Shown in pieces: positions 33,210-40,858 of a stretch of 55,056 nt of DNA. Both the position numbers and the translations under genes were made by a program. Origin of the DNA: Phycisphaerales bacterium (lineage in GTDB: Bacteria; Planctomycetota; Phycisphaerae; Phycisphaerales; UBA1924); NCBI GenBank assembly GCA_029260555.1, contig JAJDCZ010000020.1, positions 1 through 55,056 of the forward strand, read 5' to 3'. The notes under the pieces were generated by a model that searched no databases, was not told the DNA's origin, and saw nothing but the letters and a program-made list of their open reading frames with translations. Numbering within the stretch: position 1 is the first letter of the stretch; every line of letters begins with the position of its first letter.

Positions 33210-34432
33210 TCTTCATCTACGAAGGCTGTGATGCCACGGGCAATAAAATATCTGACAGCATTGAAGCGGGTGACGAAAAACAAGCCCGGGAACTCCTTCG
33301 CACCAAAGGGTTGTTTGTTCTCTCCATAAGCGAACAGGGTAAATCTGCAAATCAGGGCAGCCGAAATAAATCAAAGACCAGAATATCAAACGGTTCCAAT
33401 CTTAAAGAGCTGACCACATTCACTCGTCAGCTCGCCATTCTCGTGTCCAACGGCACGCCCATGATCGATGCGCTGGCATCCATACGCAAACAAACGAAAA
33501 ACGAAGTATGGAAAACAATTGTTGCTGATATCTACAAGCGCGTTGAAGAGGGTGCTTCACTTTCTGAAGCGATATCGCACCATCCCAGGCACTTCAACCC
33601 GGTGAGCAAAAGCCTTATCCATGCGGGTGAAAGCAGTGGTCAGATGCATCTCATGCTGCAAAGGCTCGCGGATATGGTTCGTCAGCAGACGCATATTCGC
33701 AGTTCATTTTTGGGAGCCATGCTCTATCCACTCGTGCTGATCGTGGTTTCGTTTCTTGTGGTTGTCATGCTGGTGGTTTTTGTCATGCCTCGCTTTACGG
33801 GGCTGTTTGAAACGCTCGATGCACCATTGCCTCCCACGACAAAGTTTCTCATGGTCATCAGCACTGCAATCAAGTATTACTGGTGGCTCATGTTGCTGGG
33901 GATTGGCGGGGTATTGACCGGTATCTGGGCGTGGACAAAAAGGCCAAAAAGCAAATTCTTGATTGATCAGGTTGTCCTTAAAATACCCCGTGCAGGTACC
34001 ATTGTCCGTGACTATACATCTGCCAAGATCGCGCGCCTGCTTGGGATGCTCATCTCCAGCCATGTGCCGGTGCTGGAAGCGCTCGCGCTAACCAAAGCGT
34101 CTATTCAGAATACGCAATACATCAAGATGATGACGCAAGCTGAGGATGCTGTGACGCGGGGTGAAAATATCAGTGTTGCATGGGAGAACTCGGAGCTGCT
34201 CAATAACTCAGTCGTTGAGGCGATCAAGAGCGGCGAAGAAACGGGCAATATTGGTACCACTCTTTTGAATATCGCAGGCTACCTTGATGAAGATAACGAA
34301 GTCATCATCAAATCCCTCACGAGCATTATTGAACCCATTATCCTCGTCGTGCTTGGCATTATTGTAGCCATCATTGCGTTGAGCATGTTCCTGCCTCTCT
34401 TTGATCTCACTTCCATGACGGGGACGCAGTGA
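33206..34432 (+). CDS. gspF: Type II secretion/type IV pilus platform protein
   Basis: The 408-residue polytopic inner-membrane protein has two repeated GspF cytoplasmic domains. The first shows LKELTTFTRQLAILVSNGTP, the second TSAKIARLLGMLISSHVPVL; GSGKTT-type motifs are absent as expected. The three membrane segments are MLYPLVLIVVSFLVVVMLVV, YYWWLMLLGIGGVLTGIW and EPIILVVLGIIVAIIALSMF. The GESSG and GEETGN motifs are characteristic. It is the rotor or platform on which GspE works. It overlaps genes on both sides. Confidence 0.95.
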   Translation: MIFIYEGCDATGNKISDSIEAGDEKQARELLRTKGLFVLSISEQGKSANQGSRNKSKTRISNGSNLKELTTFTRQLAILVSNGTPMIDALASIRKQTKNEVWKTIVADIYKRVEEGASLSEAISHHPRHFNPVSKSLIHAGESSGQMHLMLQRLADMVRQQTHIRSSFLGAMLYPLVLIVVSFLVVVMLVVFVMPRFTGLFETLDAPLPPTTKFLMVISTAIKYYWWLMLLGIGGVLTGIWAWTKRPKSKFLIDQVVLKIPRAGTIVRDYTSAKIARLLGMLISSHVPVLEALALTKASIQNTQYIKMMTQAEDAVTRGENISVAWENSELLNNSVVEAIKSGEETGNIGTTLLNIAGYLDEDNEVIIKSLTSIIEPIILVVLGIIVAIIALSMFLPLFDLTSMTGTQ

Positions 34433-35478
34433 TGCCTTTGAGTAAAAAGTACACACCCACGGGCCTCGATCTCGGCTCCAGAATGATCACTCTGGTGCGA
34501 TTTGAGCATCTTGACAACGGCCTGAAGCAAACCCTCAACTACACCATGCCCAGGCGCTGGCATGATCAAATGCCCAGTGTCCAGGAGTTTGGCCGTGTTG
34601 CTCGTGTTCTAGCCCGGCAAGGGGTTGAATCCAGACGCGTTGTGCTTGGCATTCCCAGAGAGAGTGTCCTTACAGGATTGCTTGAGTTGCCTCCGGTTCA
34701 GGATCAAGACACGATGGAGGTCATCGCTCGTTCAGAGATCTCGCGCATACATAATCTGAGTTCAAGTGATTATGAAATCAGTCTTTGGCCTCTCCCTGCA
34801 CCTGCGCGAGGTAGTGAAACGGTTTCCGTTCTGGCTCTGGTGTGCATGCACGAGCTTGTTGATCAGTGGATAGATAATGCGCAAAATGCAGGCTTGACTG
34901 TAGAGGCTGTGGATGTCTGGCACAGTGCGATTAACCGTGCATTGCGACTGCTGCCGGGCATGCACGATGAGACTCTTGTTGTAGACATTGGCTATGAATC
35001 CACCCGGTTGCTTGTCACAAGGCGAGGCACCATGATCCACGAAAGACTTCTCAGCTCGATGGGATCTTGCAAGGTTCATGATTGTCTGCGTATAAGCTCA
35101 TCGCGCTCAGAAGAGCAGATTCTCAGGATCCTTGAAAACCCAAGCCTTGCTGAATCCAATATTGCTCTGGAAAACACGATGCAGAAATTTCTAAGCGACA
35201 TAGCTGATGAAATTAGTAAAACTACTCATTACATTCAGCAAAGATTTGGTGATCCAGAAAAAAGAAGAATCATCATAGCGGGTGATCACACTGGGTTCTT
35301 TCGCCATCAGCTTGGCGGGATTATTTCGTCACAGACAGGGGCGACTCGCGAGCAACCTGCTGCATCCCACGAGAACTCCCAAGCCAACCCAATCTGCAGT
35401 CTGGCCAGCGGGCTGGCCCTTCACAACACCGCCAATACTCCGGCATTTCCCGAACCAGTAACGAGTTCCATGCCATGA
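34432..35478 (+). CDS. PilM/GspL-cytoplasmic-domain-like protein
   Basis: The ATG at 34432 shares one base with the gspF stop. The 348-residue product has the actin-like fold of PilM/GspL: GLDLGSRMITLVRFE (phosphate 1), RVVLGIPRESVLTGLLELP, VDIGYESTRLLVTRRG (phosphate 2), and RIIIAGDHTGF (adenosine loop). No membrane helix is seen. It probably couples GspE to the inner-membrane PilN/PilO-like proteins encoded next. The C-terminus is a Pro/Asn-rich tail. Overlap with the next gene is four bases. Confidence 0.8.
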   Translation: MPLSKKYTPTGLDLGSRMITLVRFEHLDNGLKQTLNYTMPRRWHDQMPSVQEFGRVARVLARQGVESRRVVLGIPRESVLTGLLELPPVQDQDTMEVIARSEISRIHNLSSSDYEISLWPLPAPARGSETVSVLALVCMHELVDQWIDNAQNAGLTVEAVDVWHSAINRALRLLPGMHDETLVVDIGYESTRLLVTRRGTMIHERLLSSMGSCKVHDCLRISSSRSEEQILRILENPSLAESNIALENTMQKFLSDIADEISKTTHYIQQRFGDPEKRRIIIAGDHTGFFRHQLGGIISSQTGATREQPAASHENSQANPICSLASGLALHNTANTPAFPEPVTSSMP

Positions 35479-36077
35479 TCGATTACGACTACACACCCAA
35501 ACCCAAGCGCATAGAACGGGCAAGGCACAAGTGCACTCGTATCGCTATCTTTGCAGTTGCCACATATTCAGCCATTGCTTCAACCACTGGCTCAGCTGTT
35601 CGCATGACTTGGGGATCGGGAAATCACAATCTTGAAGGTGAACTCTCAGATATCTCTCAGCTCGTAATTAATCAGAGCAACCTTCTCGGTGAATATGAAA
35701 TGCGTCTGGCTAAAGCAAAGCTTAAACTTTCCATCTTCAGATCCGTGAGCGACCATCCCGATTGGAGCATCCTTATGGCGATGGTTGGCTCACAAATCAC
35801 CGATGAAAACCAGATCAGCCTGTTCAAACTGGAAAAACGCATCACTGCAGAAACAAGTCAAGCCAAGAACAGCAGGTCAAATGAGTCTTACCAGGTATCG
35901 ATCCAGGGGAAAAGCGGATCGCTCAAAGGGATCTCGCAGTTTCTGATTAATCTTGAGCAGCTGGGTATTTTCAAGCAGGTCAAGCTGCTGGAGACCAAGG
36001 GGCTCGAGACCGATGAAAATATCGCTGTGCAATACTCTATTCTTTGTAGCATCGAACCCTTCAAGAGCAAGGAGTGA
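35475..36077 (+). CDS. PilN-like (GspL periplasmic) component
   Basis: The 200-residue product starts with a short cytoplasmic stretch, MIDYDYTPKPKRIERARHK, a membrane helix (TRIAIFAVATYSAIASTTG), a coiled-coil stretch, and a ferredoxin-like domain ending VKLLETKGLETDENIAVQYS. This layout, its size and its place after a PilM-like gene indicate PilN or the bitopic half of GspL. Primary sequence is weakly conserved in this family, so the call leans on position. Confidence 0.65.
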   Translation: MIDYDYTPKPKRIERARHKCTRIAIFAVATYSAIASTTGSAVRMTWGSGNHNLEGELSDISQLVINQSNLLGEYEMRLAKAKLKLSIFRSVSDHPDWSILMAMVGSQITDENQISLFKLEKRITAETSQAKNSRSNESYQVSIQGKSGSLKGISQFLINLEQLGIFKQVKLLETKGLETDENIAVQYSILCSIEPFKSKE

Positions 36078-36620
36078 ATGAAAAAGACCCTGTCCAATGC
36101 GGTTTACCTGCCAGTTGCCTATGCCTCATTTGTGGTTGGCGTGGTTACGCTTGCAAACTTTCTACTCTTTATCAAGCCTGTGATTGGTCGGCATGATCAT
36201 AACAATGATCTCGTCGCCAACATTCAACTCAAGCAACACGAACTGGATGCCTCGAACAAAAAAATCATCAGCGTGACCAACACACTGGAAAAGGTCATGA
36301 ATATTTGCGAAACGCACTCAATAGAGCTGGAACCTGCCAACTCCATCAACTCAAGAATATCAACCATCGTGCAACTCGCAGCTACGAATAAGGTTACTCT
36401 TATCGAAGCAACCCCCGCAGAACCTACACATGAAGATGCTTATCAGACCATCCCTATTGAGTTCAAAGGCAAAGGCGAGTACGCAGATGTTGCGGGCTTC
36501 ATCAACCATCTTGTGGTCATGTATCGTGATATATCAGTGGATGGGTTTTCCATAACGATGCAACCCGCAGATCAACCAGTCGTCATAATCAACATGATCT
36601 GGTTTGCCGCTGCAGACTGA
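36078..36620 (+). CDS. PilO/GspM-like component
   Basis: The 180-residue product has one N-terminal membrane helix (AYASFVVGVVTLANFLLFI), a coiled coil (IQLKQHELDASNKKI...), and a ferredoxin-like domain including IPIEFKGKGEYADVAGFINH, a typical PilO phrase. It starts immediately after the previous stop. With the PilN-like protein it would form the inner-membrane alignment subcomplex. Confidence 0.75.
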   Translation: MKKTLSNAVYLPVAYASFVVGVVTLANFLLFIKPVIGRHDHNNDLVANIQLKQHELDASNKKIISVTNTLEKVMNICETHSIELEPANSINSRISTIVQLAATNKVTLIEATPAEPTHEDAYQTIPIEFKGKGEYADVAGFINHLVVMYRDISVDGFSITMQPADQPVVIINMIWFAAAD

Positions 36621-36688
36621 ATCATGGATCGTATTCTTCGTATGCTTTCATGGCATCTCAATGAATGCAATTGCCTGTTTCAGGCAAG

Positions 36689-37228
36689 ATGAATCACAAA
36701 AAACATCGGAAGCTATATATAGGTACGCTCTTGTTCTTCATCGCACTTCTTGCGGTTGACAAGCTGATTCTGAGTGAGTCAGGCCCCGTGGTAGCCGGTG
36801 CAGCAATTCAGCAAGCAGATGCATCTGAAACCCTTTCAACGCCTGCAGATGAGGCTACAGACCTGGGTGTTGAGCAGGAAAGTAATACGATCTCAGTCGC
36901 TCAGAAACTCAAAGATATTCAAAGCGAGCGCGCCATTGATCTCAGCCAACTCACCAATGTCATGCGATCAGAAGCTGCCAATGATCAGAAATCTGCAGAG
37001 GAAAAAGTTCAACCCGCACAGAATCTGAACAAGATTTTTATAGCCACGCATACTATCGGTGCCATCTCGCTTGATGCCAAGGGCGGGACGATCATCATCA
37101 ACAGCCGCGCTGTCAAGCTTGGTGGGACCATTGATGGTTATCAGCTTGTTGACATTACTGAAAGCTCTGCGACCTTTAGTTCAAGCCAGGGTCGTGTAGT
37201 GCTGAGGCTGCGCAAGAATCTTCAATAA
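36689..37228 (+). CDS. GspC/PilP-like inner-membrane component
   Basis: The ATG at 36689 gives MNHKKHRKLYIGTLLFFIAL, a basic stretch then one membrane helix, and 179 residues in all. A low-complexity Glu/Asp/Thr linker is followed by a small beta domain: ISLDAKGGTIIINSRAVKLG, TIDGYQLVDITESSATFSSS, GRVVLRLRK. This is the shape of the GspC homology region that links the inner membrane to a secretin. Its presence makes the absence of a secretin gene here more notable. The call is based on layout and position. Confidence 0.65.
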   Translation: MNHKKHRKLYIGTLLFFIALLAVDKLILSESGPVVAGAAIQQADASETLSTPADEATDLGVEQESNTISVAQKLKDIQSERAIDLSQLTNVMRSEAANDQKSAEEKVQPAQNLNKIFIATHTIGAISLDAKGGTIIINSRAVKLGGTIDGYQLVDITESSATFSSSQGRVVLRLRKNLQ

Positions 37229-37341
37229 AACAAACTCCAAATTACAAATTACCTGTTTAAGTTACTCGGTGATTGCGTCGATTACTAAAGAAGTCACCAA
37301 GTAGTCTAAACAAGCGAGTTATAGATCTGGAGCAAGCGATC

Positions 37342-37803
37342 ATGCATAATAACAGACGAGCATTCAGCCTTATCGAGTTGGTCATCGTTGTAGTCATTTT
37401 GGGCATCATCGGTGCGGTTGCTATTCCGCGTATGAGCCGTGGCGCAGCGGGTGCTGCGGACTCTGCCCTTGTTGCAGATTTGGCGGTTCTTCGCAATGCA
37501 ATCGACCTTTTCAATGCTGAGCACGCGAGCACATACCCAGCGGTTGGCACCATCGCCAACCAGCTCACACAGTTTTCTGATATTTCAGGTGCTGCCCAGG
37601 CGACAAGCGATTCAACCCACCTCTATGGCCCGTACCTTCGAGCTATCCCCACCTTGCCCGTTGGAGCATTCAAAGGGAAGAGCGGTATTGCTGCTGCTTC
37701 AGGAGCATCAATCGGCTGGATTTACACAGCTGCTTCAGGAACCATCGTCGCCAACACGACCACCGAAGCTGATGCACGAGGCGTTCTGTACAACACCTAT
37801 TGA
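37342..37803 (+). CDS. gspG: Major pseudopilin GspG-like
   Basis: The ATG at 37342 (GGAG nine bases upstream) gives MHNNRRAFSLIELVIVVVIL, a class III leader cleaved before Phe8, with Glu12 at position five. The 153-residue product has the GspG length, the Pro-bearing helix GIIGAVAIPRMSRG, and a beta domain with TYPAVGTIANQLTQF and GPYLRAIPTLPVG, typical of the calcium-binding GspG C-terminus. A hairpin follows the gene before the minor pseudopilins. Confidence 0.9.
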   Translation: MHNNRRAFSLIELVIVVVILGIIGAVAIPRMSRGAAGAADSALVADLAVLRNAIDLFNAEHASTYPAVGTIANQLTQFSDISGAAQATSDSTHLYGPYLRAIPTLPVGAFKGKSGIAAASGASIGWIYTAASGTIVANTTTEADARGVLYNTY

Positions 37804-37831
37804 TCCTGCTTTGAGATATTAATCCGATCAA

Positions 37832-37882
37832 GTGGGTCGTATGTTCCGCCGGGGAAAGCGGAGTGTGCGACCCGCCTCTTTT
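37832..37882 (+). terminator. Intra-operon hairpin after gspG (partial terminator)
   Basis: GTGGGTCG (37832-37839) pairs with CGACCCGC (37868-37875, one G-T pair) and TCCGC (37845-37849) with GCGGA (37858-37862). CTCTTTT follows (37876-37882). The structure stands 15 bases before the next gene. A leaky terminator here would give more major than minor pseudopilin mRNA. Confidence 0.6.
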
Positions 37883-37896
37883 GGTTCAGCACCACA

Positions 37897-38361
37897 ATGA
37901 GAATACATACCGTCTCAAATCATGGTTTCAGTTTTATTGAACTTGTACTCGTCATTGTGATGATTGTTACACTCTCAGCTGTTGCAGTTCCACGATACGC
38001 CAATGCCTCAGCTCGCTATCACATCGAGGCAGCAGCCTATAGAGTCCGTAACGATCTTATCCGTGCAAGGGATCTTGCTATCCAGACCAGTGCATCATGT
38101 GTTATTGACTTTGGCACTGATGGTATTGGGTACACCGTCAGCCCTCAATCCAAAAGGATTACTGAGGGCTTGGCTTACAAGGTGAGTATCTCAGATGCTC
38201 CCTACAACGCCAGAATCTCTCTAACCAATCTTGGTGGCGACAGACGACTTCTATTCAACGGCTTTGGCAGGCCTGATGCTTCAGGAAGCATAGAAGTATC
38301 TGTTGGCTCAATGAAAAGAACAATCAACATTTCTATCGACGGAGCAATTACTATCCAATGA
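37897..38361 (+). CDS. Pseudopilin, GspH-like
   Basis: The 154-residue product starts MRIHTVSNHGFSFIELVLVI, a prepilin leader with the Glu at position five, and RYANASARYHIEAAAYRVRNDL, which is the GspH/FimT pattern of a long helix with an Arg-rich start to the globular domain. The C-terminal part is beta-rich. It overlaps the next gene by four bases. Confidence 0.8.
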   Translation: MRIHTVSNHGFSFIELVLVIVMIVTLSAVAVPRYANASARYHIEAAAYRVRNDLIRARDLAIQTSASCVIDFGTDGIGYTVSPQSKRITEGLAYKVSISDAPYNARISLTNLGGDRRLLFNGFGRPDASGSIEVSVGSMKRTINISIDGAITIQ

Positions 38362-38900
38362 ATCGTCGCTATCGCCATTACGACACTTGCCCAGTCAGTT
38401 TGCGGCTCAGGGACTCACGCTCTTGCAGGGCGTTTACACTGATTGAGCTAGTCGTTAGTCTTGCGATTCTCTCTATTCTCATGGCTGCAACTGGGTCTGT
38501 CATGATGCTTGCTGCCAAATCTATCCCGGCAAACTACAACAGTACAACAAATACATCCCAGATCACCATGGTTCTCAGCAGGCTGGAGACCGAACTGATG
38601 TATGCCACCAGGGTCACCATTGCCCTGCCTGGTGAAATTGTCTTTGAAGTAAGCGATCAAGACAGAAAAGGAAAAGTTGTGCCTATCAGAATCAGCTTTG
38701 TCAAAGGGTCCATTGTTCGCTCCTACAACATGGGGGCTGAAACAGTGCTTGTATCCAATATCTCGAGTATGACTTTTACTTACAATACCAAAAGTGAGTT
38801 TTACACAAGCATTGATGTTACAGTCCAGGAACTATCCAGAGCGGCCAGCCCCATCTTATGGGGCATCCCAATATTTAATCAGGTGAAAATTGTACCATGA
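38358..38900 (+). CDS. Minor pseudopilin (GspJ/PilW-like)
   Basis: The 180-residue product has a longer basic leader (about 25 residues) and then AFTLIELVVSLAILSILMAA, with the Glu in place. SQITMVLSRLETELMYATRV is the amphipathic helix seen in GspJ-type minor pseudopilins. It overlaps both neighbours by four bases. Assignment as J rather than I is from length and helix pattern only. Confidence 0.75.
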   Translation: MNRRYRHYDTCPVSLRLRDSRSCRAFTLIELVVSLAILSILMAATGSVMMLAAKSIPANYNSTTNTSQITMVLSRLETELMYATRVTIALPGEIVFEVSDQDRKGKVVPIRISFVKGSIVRSYNMGAETVLVSNISSMTFTYNTKSEFYTSIDVTVQELSRAASPILWGIPIFNQVKIVP

Positions 38901-39424
38901 TGATGGTTACGCTGCATCGATATGCCCGAGCCTTTTCTATTGTTGAAGCTGTTGTGGCAACGGCATTAGTGGGGGGGATCCTTGCGATTTCAATGACAAC
39001 CATTGGCCGGACCGCGGCCTCGGACAGAATCACAACTGATCGATCACTGGGGGAGTCTCTCGCATCACAACTCCTAACGGAAATACTCACTCAGCCTTAC
39101 GAAGATTCCAAACCGCCAACCACTACTCTCGGCCCGGAAACTGGCGAAACCGTGTCACCCGGGAGGGCGCTCTTTGATGATGTTGATGATTACCAGGGCT
39201 GGGTTTCGACGCCGCCACAGATGCAGAATGCGTCTGTCATCAAAGGCTACACCGACTGGTCCCGCAGCGTTCTTGTTCAGTGGGTATCTCCCGCCGATCT
39301 CTCATTGCTTTCGAAAACCGAAACCGGAATCAAAAAAATTACGATCACGGTTCAATACCGTAGTCGAATCGTTGCAAGCATCACCGCTTTGAGGACCAGT
39401 GGCTGGGACCGAATAGTGCCTTGA
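38897..39424 (+). CDS. Minor pseudopilin (GspI-like)
   Basis: The 175-residue product starts MMMVTLHRYARAFSIVEAVV, a short leader and a hydrophobic helix with the Glu at position five and two Ala-rich turns (TALVGGILAIS). SLGESLASQLLTEILTQPYED is a GspI-like helical run after the membrane segment. The remainder is small and beta-rich. It stops ten bases before the next gene. Confidence 0.7.
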   Translation: MMMVTLHRYARAFSIVEAVVATALVGGILAISMTTIGRTAASDRITTDRSLGESLASQLLTEILTQPYEDSKPPTTTLGPETGETVSPGRALFDDVDDYQGWVSTPPQMQNASVIKGYTDWSRSVLVQWVSPADLSLLSKTETGIKKITITVQYRSRIVASITALRTSGWDRIVP

Positions 39425-39434
39425 GGATCTTGAT

Positions 39435-40694
39435 ATGAGCAAGAAAGACGGGCAGAAAAAAGGCTCGGTGTATATTCTGATTCTCTCGAGCGTCCTTGTT
39501 ATCACAGTTCTCAGTATCGCGGGGATCACTTTCGCACGATATCGCACCCAAAGACTCCAGTGGTTGACAGATTCACTCCAGGCCCAGAGGCTTTCAAGTG
39601 CTGGCTTGCAACTTGCCTTTGAGCAGATCACAACTGCTGCAAGTTGGCGAACTGGAACCAGCATGACATTGAATAAATCGCTATCTCCAAAGCAGGACTT
39701 CATCCAGATAGAAATTACGGACCCAGCGGATAAAGATATGTTGAACACGCCAACAGATTCAGTGCTTGTCCAGGCAGTGGGAATCCATGACAACGCTATT
39801 CATATGGCACAGGCTACGGTCCAGTTTGCTAAAACACCCTTGACTTGCCTCCAGTCGGTAGTGCACGCTCAAAATAATATGGTATTTAATACTGCAACAA
39901 ACATTACTGGTACAGGAGCTCTCAGCACAAATGCCGATGCCGTCGCGAGTTTTGCATGGATCAACCTGTCTGTGAATGCAGCGGACACAGTTTCCGGCAT
40001 GTTCTACAACGCGGGCATGAAAACAGGAGCCACCGCGTTGTCTATTCCTGACTACGCCGAAGTTATAGCTGAATATTCTCGCATTGCCACAATCATAAAA
40101 TATGCTGCTATTCCCAGTGGATTAATACAAGATGTCGTTTTCAGTTCAACATCAAACCCTTATGGGAGCACACTCAACGCGCAGGGTGTCTACTTGATCG
40201 ATCTTGCAGGTCAGCAGATTGCAATCAAGAATATCAGGCTTGTAGGAACGCTTATTTTGAAAAATGGTCCTGTTGGCAAAACCATTGATTTAAGCGGTGC
40301 CATGGTCATTGAGCCAACTGTAAACAATTATCCAACTTTGATCATTGATGGGGCTGTAAGATTCAAGCTTGACAAGAATCGACTTGATGAGAGCCAGTCA
40401 AACACAAACTTCAATCCCATTGGTACGCCATATAATGGCATTGACGATAAGGATACGCTCGATCGTTACGATACACAAATTAATGGCCTCGTATATGTCA
40501 CTCAGGATATTGTCATAAAAAACAGCCTGACATTCAACGGTGTGATGCTCGCTGGAAACACGGTCACATTTGATAAAAGTTCTATCGCAAAACTGACCTA
40601 CGACAAATCCTTCAGTCTCAAGGCTCCGCCTGCATTCAATGCCTATATCCCCTCGCTTCAGTCTGGGAGCATATCACGAGTTGTTGACCCTTAA
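39435..40694 (+). CDS. GspK/PilX-like tip component
   Basis: The 419-residue product begins MSKKDGQKKGSVYILILSSV, a leader and hydrophobic helix without the position-five Glu, as expected for GspK or PilX. RYRTQRLQWLTDSLQAQRLSSAG resembles the post-helix region of PilX_N. The large globular part has Asn/Thr-rich beta repeats. In GspK the missing Glu lets the protein cap the pseudopilus. It is the last gene of the operon. No recognisable terminator follows, only the hairpin at 40746-40796. Confidence 0.7.
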   Translation: MSKKDGQKKGSVYILILSSVLVITVLSIAGITFARYRTQRLQWLTDSLQAQRLSSAGLQLAFEQITTAASWRTGTSMTLNKSLSPKQDFIQIEITDPADKDMLNTPTDSVLVQAVGIHDNAIHMAQATVQFAKTPLTCLQSVVHAQNNMVFNTATNITGTGALSTNADAVASFAWINLSVNAADTVSGMFYNAGMKTGATALSIPDYAEVIAEYSRIATIIKYAAIPSGLIQDVVFSSTSNPYGSTLNAQGVYLIDLAGQQIAIKNIRLVGTLILKNGPVGKTIDLSGAMVIEPTVNNYPTLIIDGAVRFKLDKNRLDESQSNTNFNPIGTPYNGIDDKDTLDRYDTQINGLVYVTQDIVIKNSLTFNGVMLAGNTVTFDKSSIAKLTYDKSFSLKAPPAFNAYIPSLQSGSISRVVDP

Positions 40695-40745
40695 AGTGAG
40701 GGAACAGTTCGTTGTATTGCGGATCGTCCTAACTTGCAATCAAGT

Positions 40746-40796
40746 AATACGATGCCGTGTACCAAGCAACAGATTGTTTCATCGTGGCAATCGTAT
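40746..40796. repeat. Inverted repeat in the gap after the secretion operon
   Basis: AATACGATGCC (40746-40756) is complementary to GGCAATCGTAT (40786-40796) apart from one extra base. It lies between the convergent secretion operon and the M1 peptidase gene. It lacks a T run. Confidence 0.35.
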
Positions 40797-40858
40797 ATTG
40801 ATGTATTCAAACAGGCATAGTTGATACTGACTTCGATTATATGGGTTGGCATTGAGTA

